Counted from the stretch's first letter, positions 1 through 7,666 are shown. The stretch is 19,971 nt of DNA from Syntrophaceae bacterium UBA5619 (GCA_002424545.1 DIKL01000131.1:570-20540); one strand, 5' to 3'. Numbers and translations: made by a program. The notes: a model not told the origin generated them from the sequence alone.

Positions 1-626
1 GCTGGTCAAGCGAGGTCACCCGCGCGCTGGAGCAGGCATACACGAAACAGGTCCTCGACCCCGTTGAGGTCGATAAAAAATTCTACGTCTTCAGGGTCAA
101 GGAGCGCAAAGAGCCGTTCACCCCGGAATTTAACGACGCCGTCGAGGCCGTGCGCGCGCGTTTCGTCACCGCCGAAACCCGCCGGCTCGCCAAAGAAAAG
201 ATCGAGGCCCTGCACGCGAAAGCAGTTGTTGCGCGGCAGGACGGCGCGGTCAACCTGGAAAGCCTCGCGAAACAGGCCGGGCTTAAATTTTCCTCTACGG
301 GGCTGTTCTCTGCGGGAAGCTATATCGAGGGGGTCGGCGCGTCGGACGCCTTTTCCGCGGCCGCCTCGAAACTTGACGAAGGCGCGTTAAGCGACGTCAT
401 CGAGCTGCCGTCGGGATTCTATATCGTCACGCTCAAAGACAAGCCTTTTCTCGACGAAACGAAATTCGAAGCAGACAAAGAAAAGTTCGCCCTCAAGGTC
501 TTAAACCAGAAAAAAGAGGAGTTTCTCTCGCATTTCTCCGAGGAGCTGATGAAAAAAGCGCTCGGCGCTCCAGCCCTTCCGGCGCAGCAGCCAATACCGC
601 TTGCGCAGGAGCAGAGAACGGAATAA
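1..626 (+). CDS. PpiD/SurA-type peptidyl-prolyl isomerase, C-terminal part (5' truncated)
   Basis: This is the 3' end of an open frame that enters from the left edge (first complete codon at base 3) and stops at 626, about 207 residues. The visible part begins inside what looks like a parvulin domain end (DPVEVDKKFYVFRVKERKEP) and continues with a long charged helical segment. A second parvulin-like repeat ends in ALSDVIELPSGFYIVTLKDK. The tail is lysine/glutamate-rich and finishes with a proline/glutamine-rich stretch. This arrangement is typical of the C-terminal half of PpiD-like inner-membrane-anchored periplasmic chaperones, which assist folding of exported proteins. The membrane anchor and first chaperone domain would lie outside the window. 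No catalytic residues can be judged. SurA or a PrsA-like foldase are the alternatives. Confidence 0.75.
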   Translation, partial: WSSEVTRALEQAYTKQVLDPVEVDKKFYVFRVKERKEPFTPEFNDAVEAVRARFVTAETRRLAKEKIEALHAKAVVARQDGAVNLESLAKQAGLKFSSTGLFSAGSYIEGVGASDAFSAAASKLDEGALSDVIELPSGFYIVTLKDKPFLDETKFEADKEKFALKVLNQKKEEFLSHFSEELMKKALGAPALPAQQPIPLAQEQRTE

Positions 627-667
627 GCCCAGGATCGACTGCACAAGGCGAGACCCGCAAAAATACA

Positions 668-698
668 AAGCCCCGGTCGCGATTTACGGCCGGGGCTT
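668..698. terminator. Bidirectional hairpin terminator
   Basis: A GC-rich hairpin has a 5' arm at 670-679 (gccccggtcg), a 7-base loop, and a 3' arm at 687-696 (cggccggggc). There is one G-U wobble, and A-T pairs extend the stem to 668-698. It is followed by a T-rich stretch on the plus strand (ttactttgtttt) and has a matching A-rich flank for the minus strand. It sits between the ends of the convergent foldase and ferredoxin genes, so it probably terminates both. Confidence 0.75.
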
Positions 699-718
699 AC
701 TTTGTTTTACAACCGCGA

Positions 719-862
719 TTAGCTTACCTGGATGGCGTTGACCGGGCACTGCGCTTTGACATGGGCGAGCCCGTCGCTTTCGACTTTGAACACCTCGGGG
801 CATGCCTGCTCGCACAATCCGCAGCCGACGCAGGTCGACGCATCTACCGTTACTTTTGCCAT
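719..862 (-). CDS. Small mono-cluster 4Fe-4S ferredoxin (47 aa)
   Basis: A 47-residue protein starts MAKVTVDASTCVGCGLCEQA. It has the cluster motif C11-x2-C14-x2-C17-x3-C21-P and one distal Cys-Pro (C39-P40, AQCPVNAI). There is only one complete binding site, so it should carry a single [4Fe-4S] cluster, probably through C11, C14, C17 and C39. It would act as a low-potential electron carrier in the cytoplasm. It is shorter than the roughly 60-residue mono-cluster ferredoxins of anaerobes because the loop before the last Cys is reduced. The start is supported by an AGGAGG Shine-Dalgarno 5-7 bases upstream. It lies 104 bp downstream of the 2-oxoacid:ferredoxin oxidoreductase gene on the same strand, so it could be the electron acceptor for that enzyme (inference). 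Confidence 0.85.
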   Translation of the reverse strand: MAKVTVDASTCVGCGLCEQACPEVFKVESDGLAHVKAQCPVNAIQVS

Positions 863-966
863 TTCTTCCTCCTCTTTCTTTAAAAACAAATCTTAAGCCC
901 TCAATCCTAATGTCGAATCTCCCCGGAGCCGATTCGGAATCAGGATTTAGTCATTAGTCATTGTAT

Positions 967-2124
967 TTACGCGGGGGCGGGTTCAACTTTCAATCCGTAC
1001 CGGGCGATGTTGTTGTCCGCGATCTCCTGGATCTTTTTTATTTCGTCGGGATTGTTCAAAAGGTGCTTGAACCTTCCCTGGGCCTTTACATATTCCTCGA
1101 CGGGCTTGGGCGCGATCTTGCGTACGCCGGTGAGTTTGCCGTTCTCATACTCGATCAACGGAAACAGACCGGTCTCGACCGCCAGCTTGCCCATGTCAAT
1201 GCTCTTGTTCGGCGCGTACTGCCACCCTAACGGGCAGGGCACGTGGATCTGCAGGTACTTCGGCCCTGTGATGGTAAAAGCCTTCTTTACCTTGCGCTGG
1301 ATATCCTGAGGGAAGCCGATGCTCGCCGTGGCCACGTAAGGGATGCCGTGCGCGCGGGCGATCTCCGGCATGGGTTTCTTGGTGCGCAGGTTGCCGAAGG
1401 ATTTTGCGCCCTTGGGGGTGGTGGTGGTATTCGCGGAAAACGGCGTAAGCCCGCTTCTCTGGATGCCGGTGTTCATGTAGGCTTCGTTGTCGTAGCAGAT
1501 AAAAAGGATATCATCGTTTCGTTCCACCACGCCGGAAAGCGGCAGGAAGCCGATATCGAAGGTTCCGCCGTCGCCCGCAAAGGCCAGGACGGTCGTATGA
1601 TCGTTTCCCTGAATGGTCAAACCGGCCTTGATCCCGGCAGCGACCGACGCGGTGGCTCCAAAGGCGACCGAAACCACCGGAACGGTGATGCAAGTGTAGG
1701 GGTAGATACCGATCAGGCTTGACCAGCATCCGGCCGTCTTCGAGCCCAAGCCGTGTTGGAGCGCAATTTTAACGGCGTCCACGCCGGCGACTCGAAAGGA
1801 GCCCTTGAAGGGGTTCTGATTCTCATTCTCCCGGCAATTGAGCAGAATCAGCGCATTCGGCTTGACGCCTTGAGTCACATCCACTTTACGCAGCAGGGAA
1901 GAATCCAGCACGATGACGACATCAGGGTTCTTGATGTCTCCGCGCTCGACGATGGGAACGCTGTCCAGCCTGACAAACGCGGAAACGGCAGCCCCTTTTC
2001 GTTCCATACCGAAAGACGGAAAAGCCTGAACGTAGAGACCCTGTTTGAAATAGGCATGGACTAAAATTTTTGAAGCGACCACAGCTCCCTGCCCCCCTCT
2101 GCCATGGAACCGAATGCCGACCAT
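967..2124 (-). CDS. 2-oxoacid:ferredoxin oxidoreductase, gamma-beta chimeric protein
   Basis: The protein has 385 residues. Residues 1-131 match the N-terminal part of the gamma subunit of pyruvate/2-ketoisovalerate:ferredoxin oxidoreductases (MVGIRFHGRGGQGAVVASK; glycine-rich GRGGQG at 8-13). From residue 132 (GCWSSLIGIYPYT) the sequence is a beta subunit, with the thiamine-diphosphate/Mg motif GDGGT at 185-189 followed by DNEAYMNTG at 212-220. The rest of gamma, and the beta N-terminus that normally carries a CxxC for the Fe-S cluster, are absent. No alpha or delta subunit is nearby. Start choice: ATG at 2124 has GAGGAG 7 bases upstream. An earlier in-frame ATG at 2139 overlaps that site and is unlikely. 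The gene follows the IclR regulator by about 36 bp, so the two are probably co-transcribed. Normal enzymes decarboxylate 2-oxoacids to acyl-CoA and reduce ferredoxin. Whether this chimera is active is doubtful; it may be a deletion remnant or an assembly join. Confidence 0.85.
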   Translation of the reverse strand: MVGIRFHGRGGQGAVVASKILVHAYFKQGLYVQAFPSFGMERKGAAVSAFVRLDSVPIVERGDIKNPDVVIVLDSSLLRKVDVTQGVKPNALILLNCRENENQNPFKGSFRVAGVDAVKIALQHGLGSKTAGCWSSLIGIYPYTCITVPVVSVAFGATASVAAGIKAGLTIQGNDHTTVLAFAGDGGTFDIGFLPLSGVVERNDDILFICYDNEAYMNTGIQRSGLTPFSANTTTTPKGAKSFGNLRTKKPMPEIARAHGIPYVATASIGFPQDIQRKVKKAFTITGPKYLQIHVPCPLGWQYAPNKSIDMGKLAVETGLFPLIEYENGKLTGVRKIAPKPVEEYVKAQGRFKHLLNNPDEIKKIQEIADNNIARYGLKVEPAPA

Positions 2125-2160
2125 GTTCACGCTCCTCACAATGTGGGTGGTTTCCCGAGT

Positions 2161-2967
2161 TTATATCTCTCCCAAAGAGGTCGATATCTTTGCGGCCGTT
2201 TCCGAAATCAGTTTCAGGAGCCTGTCGCTCACCTTTGCCGTTACCCGGTTTTTCGGCGCTGAAATACTGATGGCCGCGACACATTCCCCCTTCGAGTTCA
2301 ATATCGGCGCGCCGACACAGTAGACCCCCACCAGGGCCTCTTCATCATCGACGGCCACCTTCCTGACCCTGACCTTTTCGATTTCCTGAATCAATTTATC
2401 TACAGAAGTAATCGTATTTGGGGTGTATTTTTTCAAAGATCTATTAAGGCTGTAAATCTGCCGGATATCTTCATTGCTGAAATAGGACAGCAGGATCTTA
2501 CCGGTTGCGGCACAGTAGCCGGCGAATCTTGCGCCGGCCGTCGTTGAAATCCGAAGCAGCGCTTCGGATTCCAACCGGTAGATGTAGCGAATTCCATTAT
2601 ATTCCCACACAGCCGCATTCACCGTTTCCCCGCACATTTCGTAGAGCTTCATCAGAAAGGGGGCCATGGCCATGCGAAGAAATCTCTCCCGCTTGGAGTC
2701 CATTCCGATTTCAAGCGTCCGCACGCCAAGACCGTACATTTTCGTTTTGCTGTTCTGCTGGATGAATTTTCGGGCCACGAGGGTAGAGAGGACCCGATGA
2801 ACCGTTCCTTTCGTCATCCCGAGTTTCTGGCAGATCTCCGTGATGGAGAGATCCCGGCCCTGGTCAATTACAAGCTCGAGAATTAAAAGCGCTTTATCAA
2901 GCGAGGTTACTCGGTATTTGTTTGCGGGATTCGACGGAGTCTTTGATTTTACTGGCATATCTTTCAT
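2161..2967 (-). CDS. IclR-family transcriptional regulator
   Basis: The protein has 268 residues. An N-terminal winged helix-turn-helix lies at about 20-80 (SITEICQKLGMTKGTVHRVL), followed by the IclR effector-binding domain at about 95-265 (TTAGARFAGYCAATGKILLS, then VDDEEALVGVYCVGAPI, AAISISAP). Family members bind palindromic operators as dimers or tetramers and respond to small organic acids or aromatics. The start at 2967 is chosen because GGAGG lies 9 bases upstream. The frame extends 24 codons further upstream to 3039, but that extension runs through the operator-like repeats and has no family similarity. The gene is the first of a probable minus-strand operon with the 2-oxoacid:ferredoxin oxidoreductase gene. 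It probably regulates itself and that gene; the ligand is unknown. Confidence 0.9.
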   Translation of the reverse strand: MKDMPVKSKTPSNPANKYRVTSLDKALLILELVIDQGRDLSITEICQKLGMTKGTVHRVLSTLVARKFIQQNSKTKMYGLGVRTLEIGMDSKRERFLRMAMAPFLMKLYEMCGETVNAAVWEYNGIRYIYRLESEALLRISTTAGARFAGYCAATGKILLSYFSNEDIRQIYSLNRSLKKYTPNTITSVDKLIQEIEKVRVRKVAVDDEEALVGVYCVGAPILNSKGECVAAISISAPKNRVTAKVSDRLLKLISETAAKISTSLGEI

Positions 2968-3278
2968 GGTAATGAGCCTCCATGAGTGATTGTTCCATAT
3001 GTTGTATAAGGCTCTTAACATATGGAAAACCAGAGTCAAGCTAAATGTTCCACATATGCAATATTGAGTTCTAAAATACGGAACAACCCGGATTCGATAT
3101 CGATCCCGCCGTGTCCGTTCCCACTTTCCGGAGGCATCACAACCCCTTGCTTTTTCACCGCGGAGACCGCTTGAAAAGCAAAATGGGAGCTGCTATACAG
3201 CCGACCTCATCGTTTTGCGTTAAGCTCGAATCACCCGGGGAAGACTTACGCCGCACCATCAGGAGGAGGATCGGAGAG
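2968..3278. promoter_or_regulatory. Divergent intergenic region between IclR regulator and DUF554 gene
   Basis: This 311-bp region separates the two divergent genes. Its left third, up to about 3085, is AT-rich and holds the operator-like repeats. A possible plus-strand promoter is TCCACA (3049-3054), a 17-base spacer and TAAAAT (3072-3077), overlapping one of the half-sites. A minus-strand TTGACT (3034-3039) lacks a convincing -10 at the right spacing. The part from 3111 to 3278 is open in frame with the DUF554 gene but shows no recognisable protein similarity. Confidence 0.4.
2991..3085. promoter_or_regulatory. Candidate IclR-type operator cluster (TTCCATATGTT inverted repeat and half-sites)
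   Basis: A perfect 11-bp inverted repeat is formed by TTCCATATGTT at 2993-3003 and AACATATGGAA at 3017-3027, with a 13-bp spacer. Related half-sites follow: TGTTCCACATATG at 3046-3058 on the plus strand and GGAACA at 3080-3085 (TGTTCC on the minus strand). TGTTCC also begins the first arm at 2991. Multiple copies immediately upstream of an IclR-family gene are typical of autoregulated operators. The assignment to this regulator is inference. Confidence 0.6.
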
Positions 3279-3983
3279 ATGACCGGAACCTTTATAAACG
3301 TCATTGCCATATTGATCGGCAGCGGAATCGGCATGTTGTTCGGCCCTCGCCTGTCCGGTCAGCTCAAATCCACCGTGCTTTCGGGGATGGGGATTTTCAC
3401 CGCGGCTGTCGGCATGCAGATGTTCCTGAAGACGGAAAACATGCTGGTTGTCCTGGGTGCGCTGATTTTGGGGGCCGTGCTGGGCGAGTGGTGGAAGATT
3501 GAGGACTGGCTGCAAAACCTCGGCATCTGGATCGAAAAACGGCTATCCGGCCGTTCGGAAGGCGGTTCCGGCCGTTTTGTGCGCGGTTTTCTGGCCGCAT
3601 CCGTACTGTATTGCACCGGACCGATGGCGGTGCTGGGCTCGATCAGCGATGGCCTCAGCGGCGACTATCTGACCCTGTCGATCAAATCGGTCCTGGATGG
3701 TTTTCTTTCAATCGCATTTTCCTCCGCCTTGGGGATTGGCGTCGCGTTCTCAGCCCTGCCGGTGTTCGCCTACCAGGGCACAATCAGCCTCTTGGCGGCG
3801 CAGTTGAACGCCGTGGTCAGCACCGCCATGATGAATGAGATGACGGCCACGGGCGGAATTTTGCTGATCGGAATCGGCATCAGCAGCATGCTGGAATTGA
3901 AAAAAATCCGCGTGGGCAACTTCCTTCCGGCGCTGGCCCTTGCGCCGGCAATTGTACATGTCTTGGCCCTGGTCACGAAATAG
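3279..3983 (+). CDS. DUF554 family integral membrane protein
   Basis: A 234-residue hydrophobic protein begins MTGTFINVIAILIGSGIGML, the typical N-terminus of the DUF554 (YqgA/YdfK-like) family. It has several membrane-spanning segments, a conserved central stretch (VLYCTGPMAVLGSISDGLSGD), and a glycine-rich C-terminal region (GILLIGIGISSMLELKKIRVGNFLPAL). The start at 3279 has AGGAGG 9 bases upstream and gives the usual family length. An upstream in-frame ATG at 3111 would add 56 residues without similarity. The function of the family is not established; a transport role is often assumed. It is divergent from the IclR gene and may share its control region. The next gene, feoB, is 144 bp downstream and need not be linked. 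Confidence 0.9.
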   Translation: MTGTFINVIAILIGSGIGMLFGPRLSGQLKSTVLSGMGIFTAAVGMQMFLKTENMLVVLGALILGAVLGEWWKIEDWLQNLGIWIEKRLSGRSEGGSGRFVRGFLAASVLYCTGPMAVLGSISDGLSGDYLTLSIKSVLDGFLSIAFSSALGIGVAFSALPVFAYQGTISLLAAQLNAVVSTAMMNEMTATGGILLIGIGISSMLELKKIRVGNFLPALALAPAIVHVLALVTK

Positions 3984-4127
3984 TTCTCCGAGGCGTTGAA
4001 TCCAAACGGCCGTCCCCAAAAAGCGTGACCGGGAGTCGGTTGATATCGGACTCATTTTTCGGTGACATCCGCGGCGATTTCATGCTAAAAGCGGACGGAC
4101 TTGAATCGAGTTTCTTTTTTGGAACGA

Positions 4128-6380
4128 ATGATGCCGACAAACGCAACCTGCCGCCCCGTCGCCGCCCTTGGAAATGGTGAAGAGGGGATCATCCATGCCA
4201 TCACCGGCGGCAATGCCCTGATCAGCCGGCTTGCGGGGATGGGGATCGTCCTCAACGCAAAGATCCGTTTCCTCCATGCCAGCGGCGGCCTGGTCATCGT
4301 CCAAGTGGCCGACACGCGAGTCGCTCTAGGAACCGGCGAGGCTTCCAAAATCCTCGTCGACTGCCTGCCCCCGCGCGAGAAGGATCATCGGCCAAGCGAA
4401 ACCAAACATCTCCTTGTCGCCCTCGCGGGTCAGCCCAATGCCGGAAAATCGACGGTGTTCAACATCCTGACGGGGCTTTCGCAGCATGTCGGCAACTGGC
4501 CCGGAAAAACGGTTGAGAAAAAAGAGGGCTCCCACGCGGCGGACGGCGTGGAAATGCAGATCGTCGATCTCCCCGGAACATACAGCCTGACGGCCTTCTC
4601 GGAAGAGGAACGGGTCGCCCGGGAATTCGTCATTCATGAAGCGCCCGATATTATCGTGCTGCTGGCCAATGCGACCGCCCTCGAGAGAAGCCTTTACCTG
4701 CTCGCGGAGCTTCTTCTTCTCGGTCCGCCGGTAATCGTCGCCGTCAACATGCTGGATGTCGCGGAGAGACAGGGGATTCGCATCGACGCCGACGCGTTGG
4801 AAAAGGCCCTCGGCATTCCGGTCGTCCCGATGGTCGCCACGCAAAACCGCGGCATCCGGGAGCTCGTAACGCGGATTATCGCCGTTTCCCGAGGGAAGGC
4901 GGTCTACCGGCCGCGGCTTCCCGAGGTATCGACGAATCACCGCGATGTCTTGCTGAAATTGTCGGAATGGATCCGCGACGCGGTTCGTCCCCCCTACAAA
5001 GAGGCATGGATCGCGGTGAAACTGATGGAGGGAGATCCGGAAATTTCAACGATGATGAAAGGGGCCCTCGGCGCCCCGGTCTGGGAACGGATCCGTTCGC
5101 TGCTGATCGCCCACGAAGATTCTCTCCATGCCGTCGTCTGCGGCCGTTACGACTGGGTTGAGGAGATCATCCGCGCCTGCGTCTCCCGGTTCCGGATGGG
5201 GCAGGTCGTCATGACCGACCGGATCGACCACGTATTGACCAGGCCCGTCTTCGGCATTCCGATTCTCCTTGCCGTTCTTGCCGGGGTCTTTTTCCTGACC
5301 TACAGGATCGGCTTTCCGCTCCAGAAACTGCTGGAAAGTCTTGTCGGCGGGTTCGGCGCCGGCATCGAACCGCTTTTGACGACCGCACCGGTTTGGCTCC
5401 GGGGGCTGCTGATCGACGGGATCGTCGGGGGCGTCGGATCTGTTCTGACCTTTCTCCCCATCCTGCTGATTTTTTTCGCCGCGCTGGCCATCCTCGAGGA
5501 TGTGGGCTACATGGCTCGGGCCGCCTTCGTGATGGACCGTTTCATGCATCTCGTGGGGCTGCACGGCAAGAGCTTTATCCCGATGTGCCTCGGTTTCGGC
5601 TGCAATGTCCCCGCGATTCTGGGCATCCGGATCATCGAATCGAAGAGGGCGAGACTGCTGACGATGCTGTTGACCCCCTTTGTGCCGTGCACCGCGCGTC
5701 TCGCGGTGCTGACCTTTGTCACCGCCGCCGTCTTCGCGTCGCAAGCAACGATCGTCATCTGGTCGCTCGTCGCGATGAACATCCTTGTTCTCGGCGCAAC
5801 GGGGATGATCGCCCACACGCTGCTGACAAAGGATGCGGCGACACCGTTCATCATGGAACTGCCGCTCTACCATCAGCCGAATCCGAAGACGATCCTGAAC
5901 GTCATCGCGGCGCGGACCGTCGCCTTCATTCGGAAGGCGGGAACCGTAATCCTCACGGTCTCCATTCTCGTTTGGCTCCTTTCCTACTTCCCCGACGGGC
6001 AGACGGAGACCAGCATCCTCGCCGGGATCGGACGCTTTCTGGAGCCGCTCGGTCGCCCGCTCGGCCTGGACTGGAAGATGATGACGGCGCTGCTCACGAG
6101 CCTCGTGGCCAAGGAAAATGCGGTGGCCACGCTCGGCGTGCTGTACGGCGTCGGCGATCAGGGGCTGCTGGAAATCCTCCCCACGGTGATGAGTCACGCC
6201 TCGGCGCTCGCCTTTTTGACGGTCGTGATGCTCTTCGTCCCCTGTGCGGCGACCATCGAAGTGATGCGGCGCGAGATGGCGGACCGGCTCTGGTTCGGCG
6301 CCTCCCTCCTCATCACGCTCGCCGTCTCCTACCTGGGCGGCATGGCGGCCTACCGGATCGCCCTCTGGACCGGAATCTGA
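4128..6380 (+). CDS. feoB: FeoA-FeoB fusion ferrous iron transporter
   Basis: The protein has 750 residues from the ATG at 4128. Residues 1-80 form a FeoA-like SH3 domain (GIIHAITGGNALISRLAGMGI, then VALGTGEASKILV). The G domain follows with G1 GQPNAGKS at 101-108, G3 DLPG at 147-150 and G4 NMLD at 207-210. A multi-pass membrane region starts near residue 370. It holds the conserved FeoB gate segments IPMCLGFGCNVPAILG (from about 482), PFVPCTARLAVL (about 517) and VPCAATIEVMRRE (about 704). It imports Fe(II) across the inner membrane, usually under anaerobic conditions. A second ATG lies at 4131, and the frame is also open from a TTG at 4101; Shine-Dalgarno signals are weak for all three. No obvious Fur box was seen upstream. 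It ends 50 bp from the convergent lipid operon. Confidence 0.93.
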   Translation: MMPTNATCRPVAALGNGEEGIIHAITGGNALISRLAGMGIVLNAKIRFLHASGGLVIVQVADTRVALGTGEASKILVDCLPPREKDHRPSETKHLLVALAGQPNAGKSTVFNILTGLSQHVGNWPGKTVEKKEGSHAADGVEMQIVDLPGTYSLTAFSEEERVAREFVIHEAPDIIVLLANATALERSLYLLAELLLLGPPVIVAVNMLDVAERQGIRIDADALEKALGIPVVPMVATQNRGIRELVTRIIAVSRGKAVYRPRLPEVSTNHRDVLLKLSEWIRDAVRPPYKEAWIAVKLMEGDPEISTMMKGALGAPVWERIRSLLIAHEDSLHAVVCGRYDWVEEIIRACVSRFRMGQVVMTDRIDHVLTRPVFGIPILLAVLAGVFFLTYRIGFPLQKLLESLVGGFGAGIEPLLTTAPVWLRGLLIDGIVGGVGSVLTFLPILLIFFAALAILEDVGYMARAAFVMDRFMHLVGLHGKSFIPMCLGFGCNVPAILGIRIIESKRARLLTMLLTPFVPCTARLAVLTFVTAAVFASQATIVIWSLVAMNILVLGATGMIAHTLLTKDAATPFIMELPLYHQPNPKTILNVIAARTVAFIRKAGTVILTVSILVWLLSYFPDGQTETSILAGIGRFLEPLGRPLGLDWKMMTALLTSLVAKENAVATLGVLYGVGDQGLLEILPTVMSHASALAFLTVVMLFVPCAATIEVMRREMADRLWFGASLLITLAVSYLGGMAAYRIALWTGI

Positions 6381-6430
6381 TGGCCGCAATGGAAAATTAC
6401 TTTTGGCTTACAAACCCTGAGACCGGCAAT

Positions 6431-7666
6431 CTAATTCGGCGCCGTCTTGTTCGTCTCGAATAGAAGGCAGGCATACGTCCCGCCGAAGGAAATTCCGCTC
6501 AGAAGCGCCTTCCTCACCGGCCGGCGGCGGGCCTCCCCAATCACAAACGGGAGGGAAGCCAGGGGCGCGGTCAAACCCGCGATCGGCGGAACGATCCCTT
6601 TCCGAAGCGAGAGGGCCAGCGCGGCGGCCCGAATGCCGCCGGAGGCGAAGATCTCCCCCGTCGCCCCCTTGAGGGATGTGATCAGCGGTCCGCCCTCAGT
6701 CCCGCTGAAAATCCTTTCATAGGCCGCCGCTTCGCCGGCGTCGAGCCGGAGCCCGCCGTTCCCGGCGGCCTGGATGCAATCGAGTTCCGCCGGTTTCACG
6801 CCGGCCATCCGCAGGCTGCGTTCCAGGGCCATCATGAATCCGCGAGGATCGTCCGGCCATTGCGTCGGCGGCAGCGGTGAGGAGGAAAGCCCCCAGCCCG
6901 AAATCTCGCAATAAGATGCCACGCCACGTTCCCGGGCCAGATCTTCCGTTTCGAGACAAACCATCCCGCATCCCTCCCCGATCACGGCCCCGTTGCGCGT
7001 CAGATCGAACGGCCGGGCGCCCTCGACCCCGCCGGGCGCCGGCGAGAGGGAATGGAAACGTCCGAGGGCTTCGTAGAAAAAGGGCGATAGCATATCCGCC
7101 CCGCCGGCCAGGATCACGTCCGCCGCGCCGCGCCGGATCTCCATGGCGGCATAGGCAATGGCCGTCTCGGCGGAAACGGCCTGATGGTTGACCGTTGTAT
7201 TCACCCCGCGGAAGCCCAGTTCGATGGAGGCGTGACCGGCGGGGGCATTCATCACCGCGTTGGGCACGTGGATCGGGTTGACCATGCCGGGGCCGTCGGT
7301 GAACAGCGTCCGCGCGCTCTGGACCTTGAGCTCCGTGTTCCCGAAGGCCGTCCCCAGGACGATGCCGATCCGGTCCCGGTTCGCCCCGTTCACGACAATC
7401 CCGGCATCCTCCAGGGCCATCCGGACGGAGGCCGTCGTCATCGCGGAAAGGCGATCCATCCTGCGCAAATTTTTCAGAGAGATGAAATCGCGGGGCTGAA
7501 AATCCCGGATCTCCGCCCCGAGGTGTGACGCGAAACCGTCGGTCGAAAAGGACGCGATCCGCCGGATGCCCGTCTCGCCGCGGCAGAGGGCATCCCAAAA
7601 CCGTTCCTTCCCCGTTCCCAGCGGCGTAACCATCCCGATCCCGGTAACGCTGACCCGTCTATCCAA
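6431..7666 (-). CDS. Ketosynthase-fold protein lacking catalytic residues (chain-length-factor-like)
   Basis: A 411-residue thiolase-fold protein of the KAS I/II (FabF) family, full family length, starts MDRRVSVTGIGMVTPLGTGK. Aligned by eye with its neighbour, the active-site Cys is Ala163 (HQAVSAE instead of TACSSG). The first His is Ala301 (QAAGNGG instead of NAHGTAT). The second His is Glu338 (KGATGEIF instead of KSMHGHTL). The Lys at 333 and the FGG near the C-terminus (SGISFGGTYA) are kept. It cannot be a normal condensing enzyme. By analogy with chain length factors of type II polyketide and aryl polyene synthases, it is probably a non-catalytic partner of an active ketosynthase. Its start overlaps the end of the preceding ketosynthase gene by 8 bp, implying translational coupling. 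It is the last gene of the operon. A decarboxylase-like role is a weaker alternative. Confidence 0.85.
   Translation of the reverse strand: MDRRVSVTGIGMVTPLGTGKERFWDALCRGETGIRRIASFSTDGFASHLGAEIRDFQPRDFISLKNLRRMDRLSAMTTASVRMALEDAGIVVNGANRDRIGIVLGTAFGNTELKVQSARTLFTDGPGMVNPIHVPNAVMNAPAGHASIELGFRGVNTTVNHQAVSAETAIAYAAMEIRRGAADVILAGGADMLSPFFYEALGRFHSLSPAPGGVEGARPFDLTRNGAVIGEGCGMVCLETEDLARERGVASYCEISGWGLSSSPLPPTQWPDDPRGFMMALERSLRMAGVKPAELDCIQAAGNGGLRLDAGEAAAYERIFSGTEGGPLITSLKGATGEIFASGGIRAAALALSLRKGIVPPIAGLTAPLASLPFVIGEARRRPVRKALLSGISFGGTYACLLFETNKTAPN

Noticed and set aside
949..962. AGTCATT tandem pair before the end of the oxidoreductase gene
   Set aside because: Only two 7-base units; no sign of a functional repeat or array.
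2968..3039. Upstream extension of the IclR gene to an ATG at 3039
   Set aside because: It would place the operator repeat inside coding sequence and has no similarity to the family; GGAGG supports the start at 2967.
3111..3278. 56-residue N-terminal extension of the DUF554 protein
   Set aside because: No similarity, and it puts charged sequence before the typical family N-terminus; AGGAGG supports 3279.
4032..4058. Possible hairpin GAGTC...GACTC followed by ATTTTT between the DUF554 and feoB genes
   Set aside because: Only a 5-bp stem with an 11-base loop; too weak to call a terminator with confidence.
5046..6389. Long open frame (447 codons) on the minus strand opposite feoB
   Set aside because: The translation is dominated by Arg, Asp, Gly and Gln with no family motifs. 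It is antisense to an unmistakable FeoB and arises from high GC.
6381..6430. Expected terminator between convergent feoB and the lipid operon
   Set aside because: No stable hairpin with a T-run could be seen in these 50 bases.
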